NCBI GenBank assembly: GCA_938084885.1
Contig: CALKGG010000019.1
Coordinates: forward strand, 1 to 57,862
Reading direction: 5' to 3'
Length of the DNA: 57,862 nucleotides
Origin: an uncultured Acidimicrobiales bacterium
GTDB taxonomy: Bacteria; Actinomycetota; Acidimicrobiia; Acidimicrobiales; SHLQ01
The notes below the pieces were generated by a model. That model was not told the origin of the DNA, did no database searches, and was given only the letters and a program-made list of their open reading frames with translations. A program made the position numbers and the translations under genes. Below are positions 1-8,501 of the stretch, piece after piece. Within the stretch, counting starts at the first letter, position 1. Each line of letters begins with the position of its first letter.

Positions 1-527
1 GCGGCTAATATTTTTAACGCATTAGGGCCCTGCACCTGAGACACGAAAACATTGGGGTCAGATATATCGACGTTCATGCCTACGGCGTGAGCCCTGGCCC
101 AGCTGTAAAAATCGCCGTCGGCTTGGGCATACCAAAAACAGTCTTCTGAAAGTCTTAGCAGTATGCCGTCAACCAGTAAGCCTCCATCTTCATAGCATGC
201 GAGTCCGTAACCGCAACGGCCTGTTTTTAGGTTTGAGATATCTTTAGTAAAGAGTAGATCCAAAAGACGCTCAGCATCCGGGCCTTTAAACTGTAAGCAG
301 TATTCACCGGTATGCAAAACGGCTGCTTTTTGTCGTAACCGCCAGTAGCCTTCAATAGTATCCAGTTTATCGAAACAGCAGGCCATAAGGCGTCTGTTAT
401 ATACACAATAATGTGGGCCAAAAGGGCGCTCGATTTCGTGATAAGGATGCCTGCTCAGTGAAAAGTCCCAACCTGACCCGTTGATGCTCGACACAAGATC
501 GCGAGTCTTTCCATCACTAGAAGCCAT
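1..527 (-). CDS. GcvT-fold aminomethyltransferase/demethylase-like protein, C-terminus cut by window edge
   Basis: Reading the minus strand from the ATG at 527 gives 175 uninterrupted codons that run off the left edge, so this is the N-terminal part of a longer protein. The translation has features of the glycine-cleavage T-protein fold: a segment VLHTGEYCLQFKGPDAERLL near residues 70-90, then GCGYGLACYEDGGLLVDGI and, near the end, VSQVQGPNALKIL. These correspond to the tetrahydrofolate-binding domain of GcvT, DMSP demethylase (DmdA) and the LigM/DesA aryl-O-demethylases. The family transfers a one-carbon group to tetrahydrofolate. Which substrate is used cannot be told because the C-terminal half is missing. 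It is separated by 111 bp from the downstream end of murI, on the same strand. Confidence 0.7.
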   Translation of the reverse strand, partial: MASSDGKTRDLVSSINGSGWDFSLSRHPYHEIERPFGPHYCVYNRRLMACCFDKLDTIEGYWRLRQKAAVLHTGEYCLQFKGPDAERLLDLLFTKDISNLKTGRCGYGLACYEDGGLLVDGILLRLSEDCFWYAQADGDFYSWARAHAVGMNVDISDPNVFVSQVQGPNALKILA

Positions 528-638
528 AATTTATACCCCTAAAGCCAAAAACCGATAATGCTTTGTTTACATTAGCATTACACTTAATGCAGCGCAATAA
601 ATTGTAGCCAAGGACTTCGCTGGTGGTTCAGTTTAGGT

Positions 639-1463
639 TTATAGGTGTAACGTAAGAAGGCTGTTTAAATGGAATGCTTCTAATACCGGTTGTAACCTGA
701 TTTTACAACGTTGGCCGGTTGTTATAAAAGAACTGTTTTTGATTGTGTTTGAAGCTGGCGTTGTTTGATCGGTCGTGGATAGAGCATCTCGGCCCAGTTC
801 GTTTAATATACGTTGTGCTTGTTTAGCCACTGCGTTGGCAGGGTTAAGCCAGTTTACTGACCATGGTGCCAATGTTTTAAATGTGGATTCTAATAGCGGG
901 TAGTGTGTACACGCTAAAACAATGGTATCGGTGTATCGACCGTTGTGTTGCCTGAAGCACGGAGAAATTATTTGCCGTATCGTATCATCGTTAACGTGGT
1001 GCCCGAGTAGGCTTTGCTCTACGTAATAAGCAAGGGTTGCTGTGCCAATTAAGCTAACTTGATTGTTACGCGCGAAACGTTCAATTAAGTTATGGGTAGT
1101 TGCACTGTTTACTGTGGCTGGAGTGGCCAATACGGAAACCAATCCGGATTCAGTGCGTTCTGATGCGGTTTTAATTGCCGGTACAATGCCAACGAACGGT
1201 AGCGAAAAATGCTTGCGCAAGTGATCAATAGCCAGTGTTGTGGCTGTATTGCAGGCAATGACAATCAGGTTGGGTTTGTAGTCATCAATGAGTCGGGTAA
1301 GCAGCTTTACCATTCGCTCTATAAGCTTATTGTCTTCGCTATTCCCGTAAGGAAATCCAGCATCATCGGCAACGTAGTTGATGCACTGATTTGGCATCAG
1401 CTTCTGTACCTCTCGCAGCACGGTTAGCCCACCAAGGCCTGAGTCAAATATGAGAATACTCAT
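639..1463 (-). CDS. murI: Glutamate racemase
   Basis: Cytosolic cofactor-independent racemase that makes D-glutamate for peptidoglycan. The 274-residue product has the usual family length. Visible motifs: the N-terminal DSGLGG (Asp7-Ser8), ACNTAT with catalytic Cys71, and ACTHYPLLE with the second catalytic Cys185, the two-cysteine acid/base pair of this family. The start ATG gives MSILIFDSG, the normal short N-terminus. It is divergent from the oxygenase gene at 1652, with a 188 bp spacer, and no obvious operon partner is seen. The codon use and AT-rich third positions match the surrounding gammaproteobacterial-type block and not the DNA after 10.6 kb. Confidence 0.95.
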   Translation of the reverse strand: MSILIFDSGLGGLTVLREVQKLMPNQCINYVADDAGFPYGNSEDNKLIERMVKLLTRLIDDYKPNLIVIACNTATTLAIDHLRKHFSLPFVGIVPAIKTASERTESGLVSVLATPATVNSATTHNLIERFARNNQVSLIGTATLAYYVEQSLLGHHVNDDTIRQIISPCFRQHNGRYTDTIVLACTHYPLLESTFKTLAPWSVNWLNPANAVAKQAQRILNELGRDALSTTDQTTPASNTIKNSSFITTGQRCKIRLQPVLEAFHLNSLLTLHL

Positions 1464-1651
1464 CAGTTAATTACTCGCCGTTTTCCAGATCGAAGACGAT
1501 AATAATAGTGGGTGGGCTTCTGGAGATTCTGATGAATAATGTCTTTTTATGCGCGAAATCTAGCCTCAAATTAACGCTTGCTCTGAGTTGTGCTAATGTT
1601 CAGGCGTTGAGCGCCAAACAATATCTACAATGTTTGATCAGGGGAAAACCA

Positions 1652-2644
1652 ATGACAACCGCAGCCTTACCATTTCCGGCTAATCAGCCCAAAGGTTATG
1701 AGTGGTTCGACGCTGAAGCCGAATTTGATGAACGGGTGCATCTTCAGCTTGAAGCACCGGAGCACATACGTACGCTGAAAGAATTTGGGTACAGCGATGA
1801 AGTGATTGCAACTAAGGCCTCACCAGTGGCTGTTTCATCACCTTTTCGTATTTTGTCTGAAGAGGGCGCGGCTGTTTTGCTCAGTGTTGCCCGCCGACTC
1901 AGACAACACGCTACCAGTTGCGAGCGCATCGATAACTTAGTGCGAGGTGGCTGTTATCGGTCTCGTTTTTTACGCGATCTGTGCACGAACGCATCGTTAA
2001 CGCAGTTAATGTGCGATATCTACCAAACCGATGTAGCCCCGCACACCATGCCGTTGCAGCTTGGCCATATGAATTTTTCGCCAAACGATCTCAGCAAAGC
2101 GGTAGACAAGTGGCACTACGATACGCTGCCTTTGGATATCGTCATGATGGTAACCGACCCTAACAAGATTGCAGGCGGTCGTTTTGAATATTTTGTAGGC
2201 ACTAAAGAGGAAATGGCTGAATTGGCAAAGCAGGGTAAAACACCGCCAGTAAGTCGGGTTGTAGCACCTGAGTTTAATGGGGCTGGTTATGCCATTGCAT
2301 TGCACGGCAACATGGTTGTGCATCGTGGTGGCCCGTTAGAAAAAGCCGCTGAACGGATCAGTATGGTCAATGGTTATGTATCCACTCTGCCTAATGTCGA
2401 TGATCAGCAGCGTCATAGTCAGCTTCGTGCCGTTGACGACCCTGAAGTGTTATATACCGAATGGGCAAAGCACGCTGCTTGGCGTGGTCGTGAGCGTTTG
2501 AATAGCCTGCTTCAGGAAATGGACTTCACCAGCGACAGAAAACAAATTGCATCGCAGCTAAAGGAAGCTATCGAAGATGTGAATTTGGCGATTGCAGAAA
2601 TCTCGGACGACAATGTAGCGAGTATCGATCATTTTGAGAAGTAA
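1652..2644 (+). CDS. Putative Fe(II)/2-oxoglutarate-dependent oxygenase
   Basis: Predicted 330-residue protein. The reading frame is open from 1508, but the ATG at 1652 follows a good Shine-Dalgarno (CAGGGGAA, about 6 nt away), and the extra 48 upstream residues look non-native, so 1652 is preferred. Inferred double-stranded beta-helix iron site: His155 and Asp157 (WHYDT), His224 (VVHRGG) and Arg235 (ERISMV) for 2-oxoglutarate carboxylate. The HxD to His spacing of about 70 residues and His to Arg of 11 fit the superfamily, as does the GGRFEYF strand. Substrate is unknown; such enzymes hydroxylate amino acids or small metabolites. It is followed directly by a strong terminator and so is probably monocistronic. 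I am moderately sure of the fold, not of the reaction. Confidence 0.6.
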   Translation: MTTAALPFPANQPKGYEWFDAEAEFDERVHLQLEAPEHIRTLKEFGYSDEVIATKASPVAVSSPFRILSEEGAAVLLSVARRLRQHATSCERIDNLVRGGCYRSRFLRDLCTNASLTQLMCDIYQTDVAPHTMPLQLGHMNFSPNDLSKAVDKWHYDTLPLDIVMMVTDPNKIAGGRFEYFVGTKEEMAELAKQGKTPPVSRVVAPEFNGAGYAIALHGNMVVHRGGPLEKAAERISMVNGYVSTLPNVDDQQRHSQLRAVDDPEVLYTEWAKHAAWRGRERLNSLLQEMDFTSDRKQIASQLKEAIEDVNLAIAEISDDNVASIDHFEK

Positions 2645-2645
2645 A

Positions 2646-2672
2646 AAGAGCGCGCTAGCACTGCGCGCTCTT
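2646..2672 (+). terminator. Rho-independent terminator after the oxygenase gene
   Basis: Perfect 10-bp stem AAGAGCGCGC / GCGCGCTCTT around a 7-nt loop, followed by a short T-rich stretch (TTCTTTG read from the end of the stem). It begins right after the TAA of the oxygenase gene. The facing dctM gene ends 52 bp further on, so it may work in both directions. Confidence 0.8.
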
Positions 2673-2723
2673 CTTTGTACATAACGTTATCTATTGGCGA
2701 ATACCGTTATTAAAATGCCCTGA

Positions 2724-4352
2724 TTACAAGAGTATCGTTACGATCGAAGGCCAGATTAGCATCACACTCAGTGCCAACAGTTGCAGGCCAATAAATGGCA
2801 AGAAGCCTTTAAAGATATCTGTTAGCGAAATGTGCGGTGGTGCAACCGACTTTAAGTAGAAGGCGGCACCGCCAAACGGTGGTGATAAGAAGCTGACTTG
2901 CATATTCATACAAAACAACACACCAAACCACACAGCCACTTGCCGAGGTTCGAGTTGCCCGATAAAACCGATTTCTTCGATTGGCATGGCTCGTACAATC
3001 GGTAGGAATACAGGAATAATTAACAACACGATTCCCACCCAGTCCATGAAGGCACCCATGAACAGGAGTATTAACATCATTGTGAGCAGAACCATAAACG
3101 TTGGCATATCTGCGCCGACAATCAGTTCAGCGATATAGGACGGACCACCTGCTAATGTATAAGCGCCTGAAAGAGCAGCTGCACCCACGGTCACCCAAAT
3201 GATGGTGCCTGTGGACTTCATGGTGCGCATAAGGCTATCCCACACTAATCCAACTGAGGCTTCTCCGCGAAAGATAGCAATAACAAATACCGCTAGTGCC
3301 CCCATACCAGCGGCTTCGGTAATACCGGTAACGCCACCGTAGATGGAACCTAAAACGATGGTGATAATGATCAGCGGTGGCAGTAAACCTTTACCGTGCT
3401 GCCAGCCTTTCTTGATTCGTTCTTTACCACCGATGACCAGTAGCATAACCAAACCAGCAACAAGAAGCTTCGCTAGAAAAGGAATATGATGTTCCATGCC
3501 CATCCAGACGAGATCGTCTTCGTCAACGATGTCTTGGTTCCAACCCATGGTTGTGTAAAGAATAGCCCTTGCCAGCAATATGCTTGAAAGAAACGTAACG
3601 ATTATCCCGACGAAAGCGAGAAACATGCGCAGTTTGTCCCAGCCTTTTGGGTGATCCGGGGCTTGTTCCATAAGCGGCGCTAAAGAAGGCGTGACGCGTG
3701 TACGAATAATGATGTAAATAATGATAAACGTGGCAAGCATAAAGCCAGGAATAAACGCACCGGTGAACAGGTCTCTGATCGACGTTTCCGTGATGAGTCC
3801 ATAGATGATTAACACGATTGAGGGCGGAATCATGGTGCCCAAAGAACCAGATGCGCAAATGGTGCCGATGGCCAAGTTTTGATTGTAGCCAAGGCGTAGC
3901 ATTTGCGGCAGCGCGATCAAACCGAGTAATACAATTTCACCACCGATAATGCCCGACATCGCAGCTAACAGTACGGCCATCAGTGATGTCACAATGGCGA
4001 TACCGCCACGAACACGGCTAAGCCAGAAGTCTAGCGAGTCGTACATGCCTTTTGCAACGCCCGAACGTTCCAACAGCGCTGCCATAAAAATAAACAGTGG
4101 CACTGAGATGAGTACGTACTCGGTCAGCAGATCGAACACTTTCTGCGTCAGGATATATAACGGGCCTGTGCCTGGCCTGCCGGTTAGCAAACCGTCCCCA
4201 AAGCTCATTGGGTCGGTAAGCAACGTTGGTTCGAACTTCATGATCATGACCAACAATGCCAGCACGGCAGAGGCTAGCCCAAGTGGCATGCCGATGGCTA
4301 ATAAAAGCAGCAGCCCAAGAACAAGAATGATTGAAATAGTGCCGACATCCAT
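2724..4352 (-). CDS. dctM: TRAP transporter large permease (DctM type)
   Basis: Large membrane subunit of a tripartite ATP-independent periplasmic transporter; it carries the Na+-coupled transport path in the inner membrane. The 542-residue product has many hydrophobic helices and typical DctM stretches such as LSGIIGGEI-like MSGIIGGE, GSLGTMIPPS and FMGAFMDWVGI. It is longer than the common 430-residue DctM because of an inserted loop around residues 225-300. Its ATG overlaps the stop codon of dctQ by one base (TAATG), which indicates translational coupling. Gene order is P, Q, M in transcription direction. The ligand cannot be read from this subunit. Confidence 0.92.
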   Translation of the reverse strand: MDVGTISIILVLGLLLLLAIGMPLGLASAVLALLVMIMKFEPTLLTDPMSFGDGLLTGRPGTGPLYILTQKVFDLLTEYVLISVPLFIFMAALLERSGVAKGMYDSLDFWLSRVRGGIAIVTSLMAVLLAAMSGIIGGEIVLLGLIALPQMLRLGYNQNLAIGTICASGSLGTMIPPSIVLIIYGLITETSIRDLFTGAFIPGFMLATFIIIYIIIRTRVTPSLAPLMEQAPDHPKGWDKLRMFLAFVGIIVTFLSSILLARAILYTTMGWNQDIVDEDDLVWMGMEHHIPFLAKLLVAGLVMLLVIGGKERIKKGWQHGKGLLPPLIIITIVLGSIYGGVTGITEAAGMGALAVFVIAIFRGEASVGLVWDSLMRTMKSTGTIIWVTVGAAALSGAYTLAGGPSYIAELIVGADMPTFMVLLTMMLILLFMGAFMDWVGIVLLIIPVFLPIVRAMPIEEIGFIGQLEPRQVAVWFGVLFCMNMQVSFLSPPFGGAAFYLKSVAPPHISLTDIFKGFLPFIGLQLLALSVMLIWPSIVTILL

Positions 4353-5200
4353 TAGCTGTTACCTACGCTGCGTTTAATGGCTTCTAGCTCGTCTGCATCG
4401 ATATCAATTCCTGTACCGGTGCTGTCGGGTTCGAGATTCCAATCAGAGATTAGATTAATAATGGCTTGTATTGCGATCAGTGAGACCATAATCAGAATCA
4501 TGGGTTGTACGGTTGCAGGAATGGGAGGGTCGAAAGCGGTACCAAACATTTCCCACTTATAAAACTTCGTAACAAACACTTGTTTATAACTACCAAAAAC
4601 CAAACCAATGGCGAAAACACAAATCAACGTAACTGAAATCACATCGAAGATGTGTTGTACCCAGCGTGGCATAACGTCGTAGAGTAAAAATATGCGGATG
4701 TGACAGCGCTGTTGCATGGCATATAAGCCAGACAATAAAAATACATAACCGGCTAACCACAGCGTTAGCTCGTTTGCCCACAGCGTGGGCGCCTCAAAAA
4801 GATAGCGTAGAAAGACTTCATACAGCATAACGCCGGTCATAATAATGATAAGCATCATAGTGACACGGCCAACAAACAACGCGATTCGGTCAATCGGGCG
4901 CCAGTGCTCAAATTCCATGGGAGCGCAGCGTACCGTTCTAACGCCGAACAAAAAGATAATGGGTACCAGGATTAGCGCTGCCCAGTCAATGGGGTCGGCG
5001 TAACCGCCAAAGAGTCCTGGCATGTTAGGGGTTACGTCTTTACGCTTGTGCAGTTCACTCATTTGGCTGAGTAAACTTTCACTCTGAGGGGTAAGGAAGT
5101 CGAGTATATAGGCCGGTGTATGCCATGTAGCCCATGCGGAGCAAACAACAAACGCTATTGGAATTAACCACTGAGATAGAGAACCGGATTCATCTTTCAC
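4352..5200 (-). CDS. dctQ: TRAP transporter small permease (DctQ type), N-terminally extended
   Basis: Small membrane subunit that pairs with DctM. At 282 residues it is about 100 longer than the common DctQ length. The four-helix DctQ core starts near residue 105 (RIALFVGRVTMMLIIIMTGVM), with the family hallmark YEVFLRYLFEAPTLWANE and then a GLYAMQQRCHIRI segment. Ahead of it are two extra hydrophobic helices (residues 10-30 and 70-85) joined by a hydrophilic loop. A C-terminal acidic tail follows the last helix. The stop codon overlaps the dctM start. Between this gene and dctP lies a hairpin with a T-run that probably lowers readthrough into the two permease genes. Confidence 0.88.
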   Translation of the reverse strand: MKDESGSLSQWLIPIAFVVCSAWATWHTPAYILDFLTPQSESLLSQMSELHKRKDVTPNMPGLFGGYADPIDWAALILVPIIFLFGVRTVRCAPMEFEHWRPIDRIALFVGRVTMMLIIIMTGVMLYEVFLRYLFEAPTLWANELTLWLAGYVFLLSGLYAMQQRCHIRIFLLYDVMPRWVQHIFDVISVTLICVFAIGLVFGSYKQVFVTKFYKWEMFGTAFDPPIPATVQPMILIMVSLIAIQAIINLISDWNLEPDSTGTGIDIDADELEAIKRSVGNS

Positions 5201-5267
5201 TGGAGCTCTCCTGTATACAATTTACGTTCACAGCCATATCGATACATTTACAGACTTTCATAAAAAC

Positions 5268-5291
5268 AGCAGGGCCGTTTGAGGCCCTGCT
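5268..5291 (-). terminator. Intercistronic hairpin between dctP and dctQ
   Basis: On the minus strand a perfect 9-bp stem AGCAGGGCC / GGCCCTGCT with a 6-nt loop is followed by GTTTTTATG. It sits 40 bp after the dctP stop and before the dctQ start. Such a leaky terminator is a usual way to make more binding protein than permease. Confidence 0.7.
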
Positions 5292-5331
5292 GGTGGTACT
5301 AATTACACTCTATATTAGATACTAGACGTGA

Positions 5332-6363
5332 TTACTTCATAGCGCCTAAGTCTTTTAGGAAAGAGATATGGCTTTCCAAAAGTGCTTTTGACTCAGGAGT
5401 CGTGGCGAACTCAACCCAACCTTTTTGAACTGCGTCTCGGTACTTGCCAAGTTCTTCAGGAGACCATTCGTAAAGGTTGACACCTTTAGCACGTAAGTCT
5501 TTCGCAGTTTGCGCATTTTTAACTTCATTGGCTGTTGCGTTTTTCAGTGCTAACGCTTGCATGCCAACTTTCATAATGGCTTGGTGGCTGGCTGGCATTT
5601 CGTCCCAGATGTCTTTGCGACAGGCCAGGTGATCAGCAGGCATTGAGTGGAAACCAGGAAAGTTAGTGTGTTCTGCGATGTCGTATAAGCCCAAGCCAAC
5701 GTTGTTGGTTAGGTTTGCGGCATCTGCACCATCAATAATGCCTGATTCCAACGCTGTGAAGATTTCGTTGAAATCCATAACGATTGGAGAAGCACCCAGG
5801 TTTTTGAAAACCAGTGTGGCCATACCAGGAGGTGAACGGAATTTCCAGTTTTTGAAATCTTCTACATTGCGGATAGGCTTTGTAGACGAAAGCGACTCAG
5901 GGCCGGGTATCCACCAGCCAACAAATTCCATGTCGTGCTGATTATAAAGATTGTTCAGCTGGGTATAGCCGTCACCGTGTAGCAACCAAGCCATTTGCTG
6001 GTAGGGGTTTTGATATCCACCCATTAAATCGCCAGTGAACTGGAATGCTGGGTTTTTACCGGTTTGGTATGCACCACCTGTCATGTCGCAGTCAAGAATG
6101 CCTGTTGCGGCTGCGTCAAAGGTTTCTGCAGATTTAACAACAGCAGACGAATAGAACATCTCAACTTTGATTTCACCGTTAGACATTGCAGTAATGTCTT
6201 CGATGAATTCTTTAGCCAACTGACCTGAAAGAGTTTCAGGTGAAAAGTGTGTTTGAATTCTAAGCTTTGTTTCAGCTGCATTTGCTGAACCTGCTGCAAC
6301 TGCTAAAGCTAGTGCTGCGCCTGATGCTGCAATTTTTGTTGCAGTTTTGAAGTACTTTTGCAT
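5332..6363 (-). CDS. dctP: TRAP transporter substrate-binding protein (DctP type)
   Basis: Periplasmic solute receptor of the TRAP system. The 343-residue product starts at the ATG at 6363, which has GAGGAGA 4-5 nt upstream; an in-frame GTG four codons earlier is part of that Shine-Dalgarno and is rejected. Residues 1 to about 30 form a Sec signal peptide ending SANAAE. The mature part shows the DctP features FRSPPGM (with the conserved carboxylate-binding Arg), LESGIIDGAD and MPADHL. The pattern EFVGWWIPGPES resembles receptors for 2-oxo or hydroxy acids, but ligand assignment is only a guess. It is first in a dctPQM operon and diverges from the SDR gene. Confidence 0.92.
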   Translation of the reverse strand: MQKYFKTATKIAASGAALALAVAAGSANAAETKLRIQTHFSPETLSGQLAKEFIEDITAMSNGEIKVEMFYSSAVVKSAETFDAAATGILDCDMTGGAYQTGKNPAFQFTGDLMGGYQNPYQQMAWLLHGDGYTQLNNLYNQHDMEFVGWWIPGPESLSSTKPIRNVEDFKNWKFRSPPGMATLVFKNLGASPIVMDFNEIFTALESGIIDGADAANLTNNVGLGLYDIAEHTNFPGFHSMPADHLACRKDIWDEMPASHQAIMKVGMQALALKNATANEVKNAQTAKDLRAKGVNLYEWSPEELGKYRDAVQKGWVEFATTPESKALLESHISFLKDLGAMK

Positions 6364-7037
6364 GTGTCTCCTCACTTATTTATATATGCAATTCAATTTC
6401 TAGCGAATGAACTGAATCGATTAATGGCAGCCAATTGGACTGACAAGCCGTCACCGCAAACCTGCAAACCGTTTTAGAGAGCAACAATTGCAGCCGAGCA
6501 AGCTTCGAACAGAAAAATGGATTAGGGAACAGGGCGAAGAAACCGAAGTGGTTTGCTTTGCTGATCAGCAATCCGTCAATCTATTTAAGCTTGTTTGGTC
6601 TGATCAAAATCCTCTGAAGATTTGTTAGTAGCTGGCTCATTTTGAATGACCGACCACGGAAATATACTCAACGCACTAGCAAAAGGCAACCAAAGTTTGC
6701 CGTATTGAACACGTTTTAAACAAACTCTTATGCCTATGGTTAACAGAGGCTTACACTTATATTTTCGTAAATAGCATGGAAAGTGTGTTGGAGCTGGCAG
6801 TTTCCTGTCGAAAGTGCTTGGCACATACTTTTTATCAAACACAAATGCCTTTGACGTACTGCTTACCGTGAGTTTTTACCAGTAGAGTGCTATGAGCAGT
6901 TATCGTATGAATATTGCGCAATTTGTAGTGATTTTGGTCGTACAAAAACTACGTTGGAATGATCTTCGTTTTTATTTGAATTTGAACTGACTGCGAAAAG
7001 CTGACAAGGGTTTCTTTTTGACAGCGACGGAGAAGGG
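6364..7037. other. Divergent intergenic region between dctP and the SDR gene
   Basis: About 670 bp of AT-rich DNA. Short open frames exist on the minus strand (for example 6585-6842) but none has a Shine-Dalgarno, a recognisable domain or coding-like composition. The region must contain the promoters of dctPQM (leftward) and of the SDR gene set (rightward). No regulator gene or clear operator palindrome was found. Confidence 0.5.
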
Positions 7038-7835
7038 GTGCAACAATCGGCGGGATCGAATACAAGAAACTTTCTGATGACAAATTCTTCAAGTCCGATA
7101 GCGCTGATAACCGGCGGAGCCCAGGGTATCGGCTTTGCCTGTGCTGAGGCAATTATGGCCGATGGTGCACAGGTGGTGCTGTCTGATATCAATGAGGCAA
7201 AAGTTGCCCAAGCTGCAAAAGCCCTTGGCAACGGTACGCGGTCTTATTGTTGTGACATGAGCGACGCCGCACAAATAAACACGCTGTTTGACAGTATTGA
7301 ACAAGATCTAGGGCCTGTTTCTATTTTGGTCAATAATGCCGGTATCTCCATTCCGTGCGACTTTATGGAAACCACTGTTGAGCAGTTCAAGCAAGTGATT
7401 GACGTGAACCTTGTTGGGGTGTTTTGCGCAACACAAAGAGCTGCAAAAACGATGATAGAGCATAAGCTTGCTGGATCCATAATTAATATGTCCTCCATTA
7501 ATGCAGTTGTTGCCATTCCCGCAATTGCTGCCTACTGTTCTTCCAAGGGTGGCATTATGCAATTGACCAAAGCCGCCTCCCTAGCATTGGCACCACACAA
7601 TATAAGAGTGAATGCCGTTGGACCCGGTTCCATCAATACCGAAATGATGGCTGCGGTCAATGCAAGCCCCGCTGCGTTGAAAACAGCGTTGTCCCGAACG
7701 CCAATGGGGCGCATTGGTGAGCCTAAAGAAATTGGTGATACCGTTGCATTTCTAGCTGGAAAAAAAGCCAGCTACATTACTGGTGAAACGATCTACGTTG
7801 ATGGCGGCCGTTTAGGCCTTAACTATACGGTTTAA
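7038..7835 (+). CDS. Short-chain dehydrogenase/reductase
   Basis: Classical NAD(P)(H)-dependent oxidoreductase of 265 residues. The Rossmann motif TGGAQGIG is at residues 25-32, NNAG at 99-102, the catalytic Ser near 152, and the YxxxK pair at Tyr166 and Lys170 (YCSSK). The C-terminal end DGGRLGLNYTV follows the usual VDGG strand. The GTG at 7038 has GGAG five bases upstream; an ATG at 7077 would give a more typical short N-terminus but lacks a Shine-Dalgarno, so the start is uncertain by 13 codons. The Asp in LSDIN after the second strand favours NAD+. It begins a rightward set with a DsbA-like protein and two Gfo/Idh enzymes, only 6 to 15 bp apart, so one catabolic operon fed by the divergent TRAP transporter is likely. 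Confidence 0.92.
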   Translation: MQQSAGSNTRNFLMTNSSSPIALITGGAQGIGFACAEAIMADGAQVVLSDINEAKVAQAAKALGNGTRSYCCDMSDAAQINTLFDSIEQDLGPVSILVNNAGISIPCDFMETTVEQFKQVIDVNLVGVFCATQRAAKTMIEHKLAGSIINMSSINAVVAIPAIAAYCSSKGGIMQLTKAASLALAPHNIRVNAVGPGSINTEMMAAVNASPAALKTALSRTPMGRIGEPKEIGDTVAFLAGKKASYITGETIYVDGGRLGLNYTV

Positions 7836-7841
7836 TGGGTA

Positions 7842-8486
7842 ATGGCTAATGAACCCGTCAGTATCGATATCATCTCAGATGTAGTGTGCCCATGGTGTGT
7901 GGTGGGCTTACGGCAATTGGAAGCCGCCTTAGATAAGGCTCAGTGTGAAGCCTATATCAGTTGGCATCCGTTTGAACTAAACGTGTCAATGCCAGCGGAA
8001 GGGCAAAATTTGGCAGAACATGTTGCACAAAAGTATGGCAGCACAGCAGAGCAAAGCGAACAAAGCCGACTGCGTCTGAAACAGATTGGCGAGTCGTTAG
8101 GGTTTGAATTTAATTTCACTCAAAGTAGCCGAATTTACAACACATTTAAAGCGCACCAATTATTGCACTGGGCAGCAGAGCAAGGGCTGCAACATGCATT
8201 AAAGCTTGCACTTTTTGAAAGCTATTTTACGCAGCAACAAGATGTGTCAGACAAAAATGTTTTACTTGATGCCGTGAAAAGTGTTGGTTTGGACGCTGCA
8301 GAGGCTGATGAACTGCTTGTTACGGAGCGCTATGTTGATATTGTTCGGCAGCACGAAAAATTGTGGATTGGTCGTGGGGTACAAGGCGTACCGGCAATGG
8401 TGTTTAACCAACAGCTGTTAGTCACTGGAGCGCAAGGTATCGATAACTACTTGTCGGTATTAAACGATTTAAAGTCCACGGCCTAA
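7842..8486 (+). CDS. DsbA-family (FrnE-like) thiol oxidoreductase
   Basis: Cytosolic 214-residue protein with a thioredoxin fold and inserted helical domain. The active-site CPWC is at residues 16-19, followed by the FrnE-like pattern VGLRQLEAAL and WHPFELN. The cis-Pro motif is in GVQGVPAMVF near residue 183. There is no signal peptide, as expected for the FrnE/2-hydroxychromene-2-carboxylate isomerase group. It starts 6 bp after the SDR stop, in the same operon. Members of this family act as disulfide oxidoreductases or glutathione-linked isomerases; which applies here is open. Placement between dehydrogenases suggests a role in a catabolic step and not general protein folding. Confidence 0.85.
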   Translation: MANEPVSIDIISDVVCPWCVVGLRQLEAALDKAQCEAYISWHPFELNVSMPAEGQNLAEHVAQKYGSTAEQSEQSRLRLKQIGESLGFEFNFTQSSRIYNTFKAHQLLHWAAEQGLQHALKLALFESYFTQQQDVSDKNVLLDAVKSVGLDAAEADELLVTERYVDIVRQHEKLWIGRGVQGVPAMVFNQQLLVTGAQGIDNYLSVLNDLKSTA

Positions 8487-8501
8487 GCGTTTCGATCATT
8501 T

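Noticed and set aside
6585..6842. 85-codon minus-strand frame upstream of dctP
   Set aside because: No Shine-Dalgarno, no conserved motif, and it sits in the promoter region of a divergent pair.
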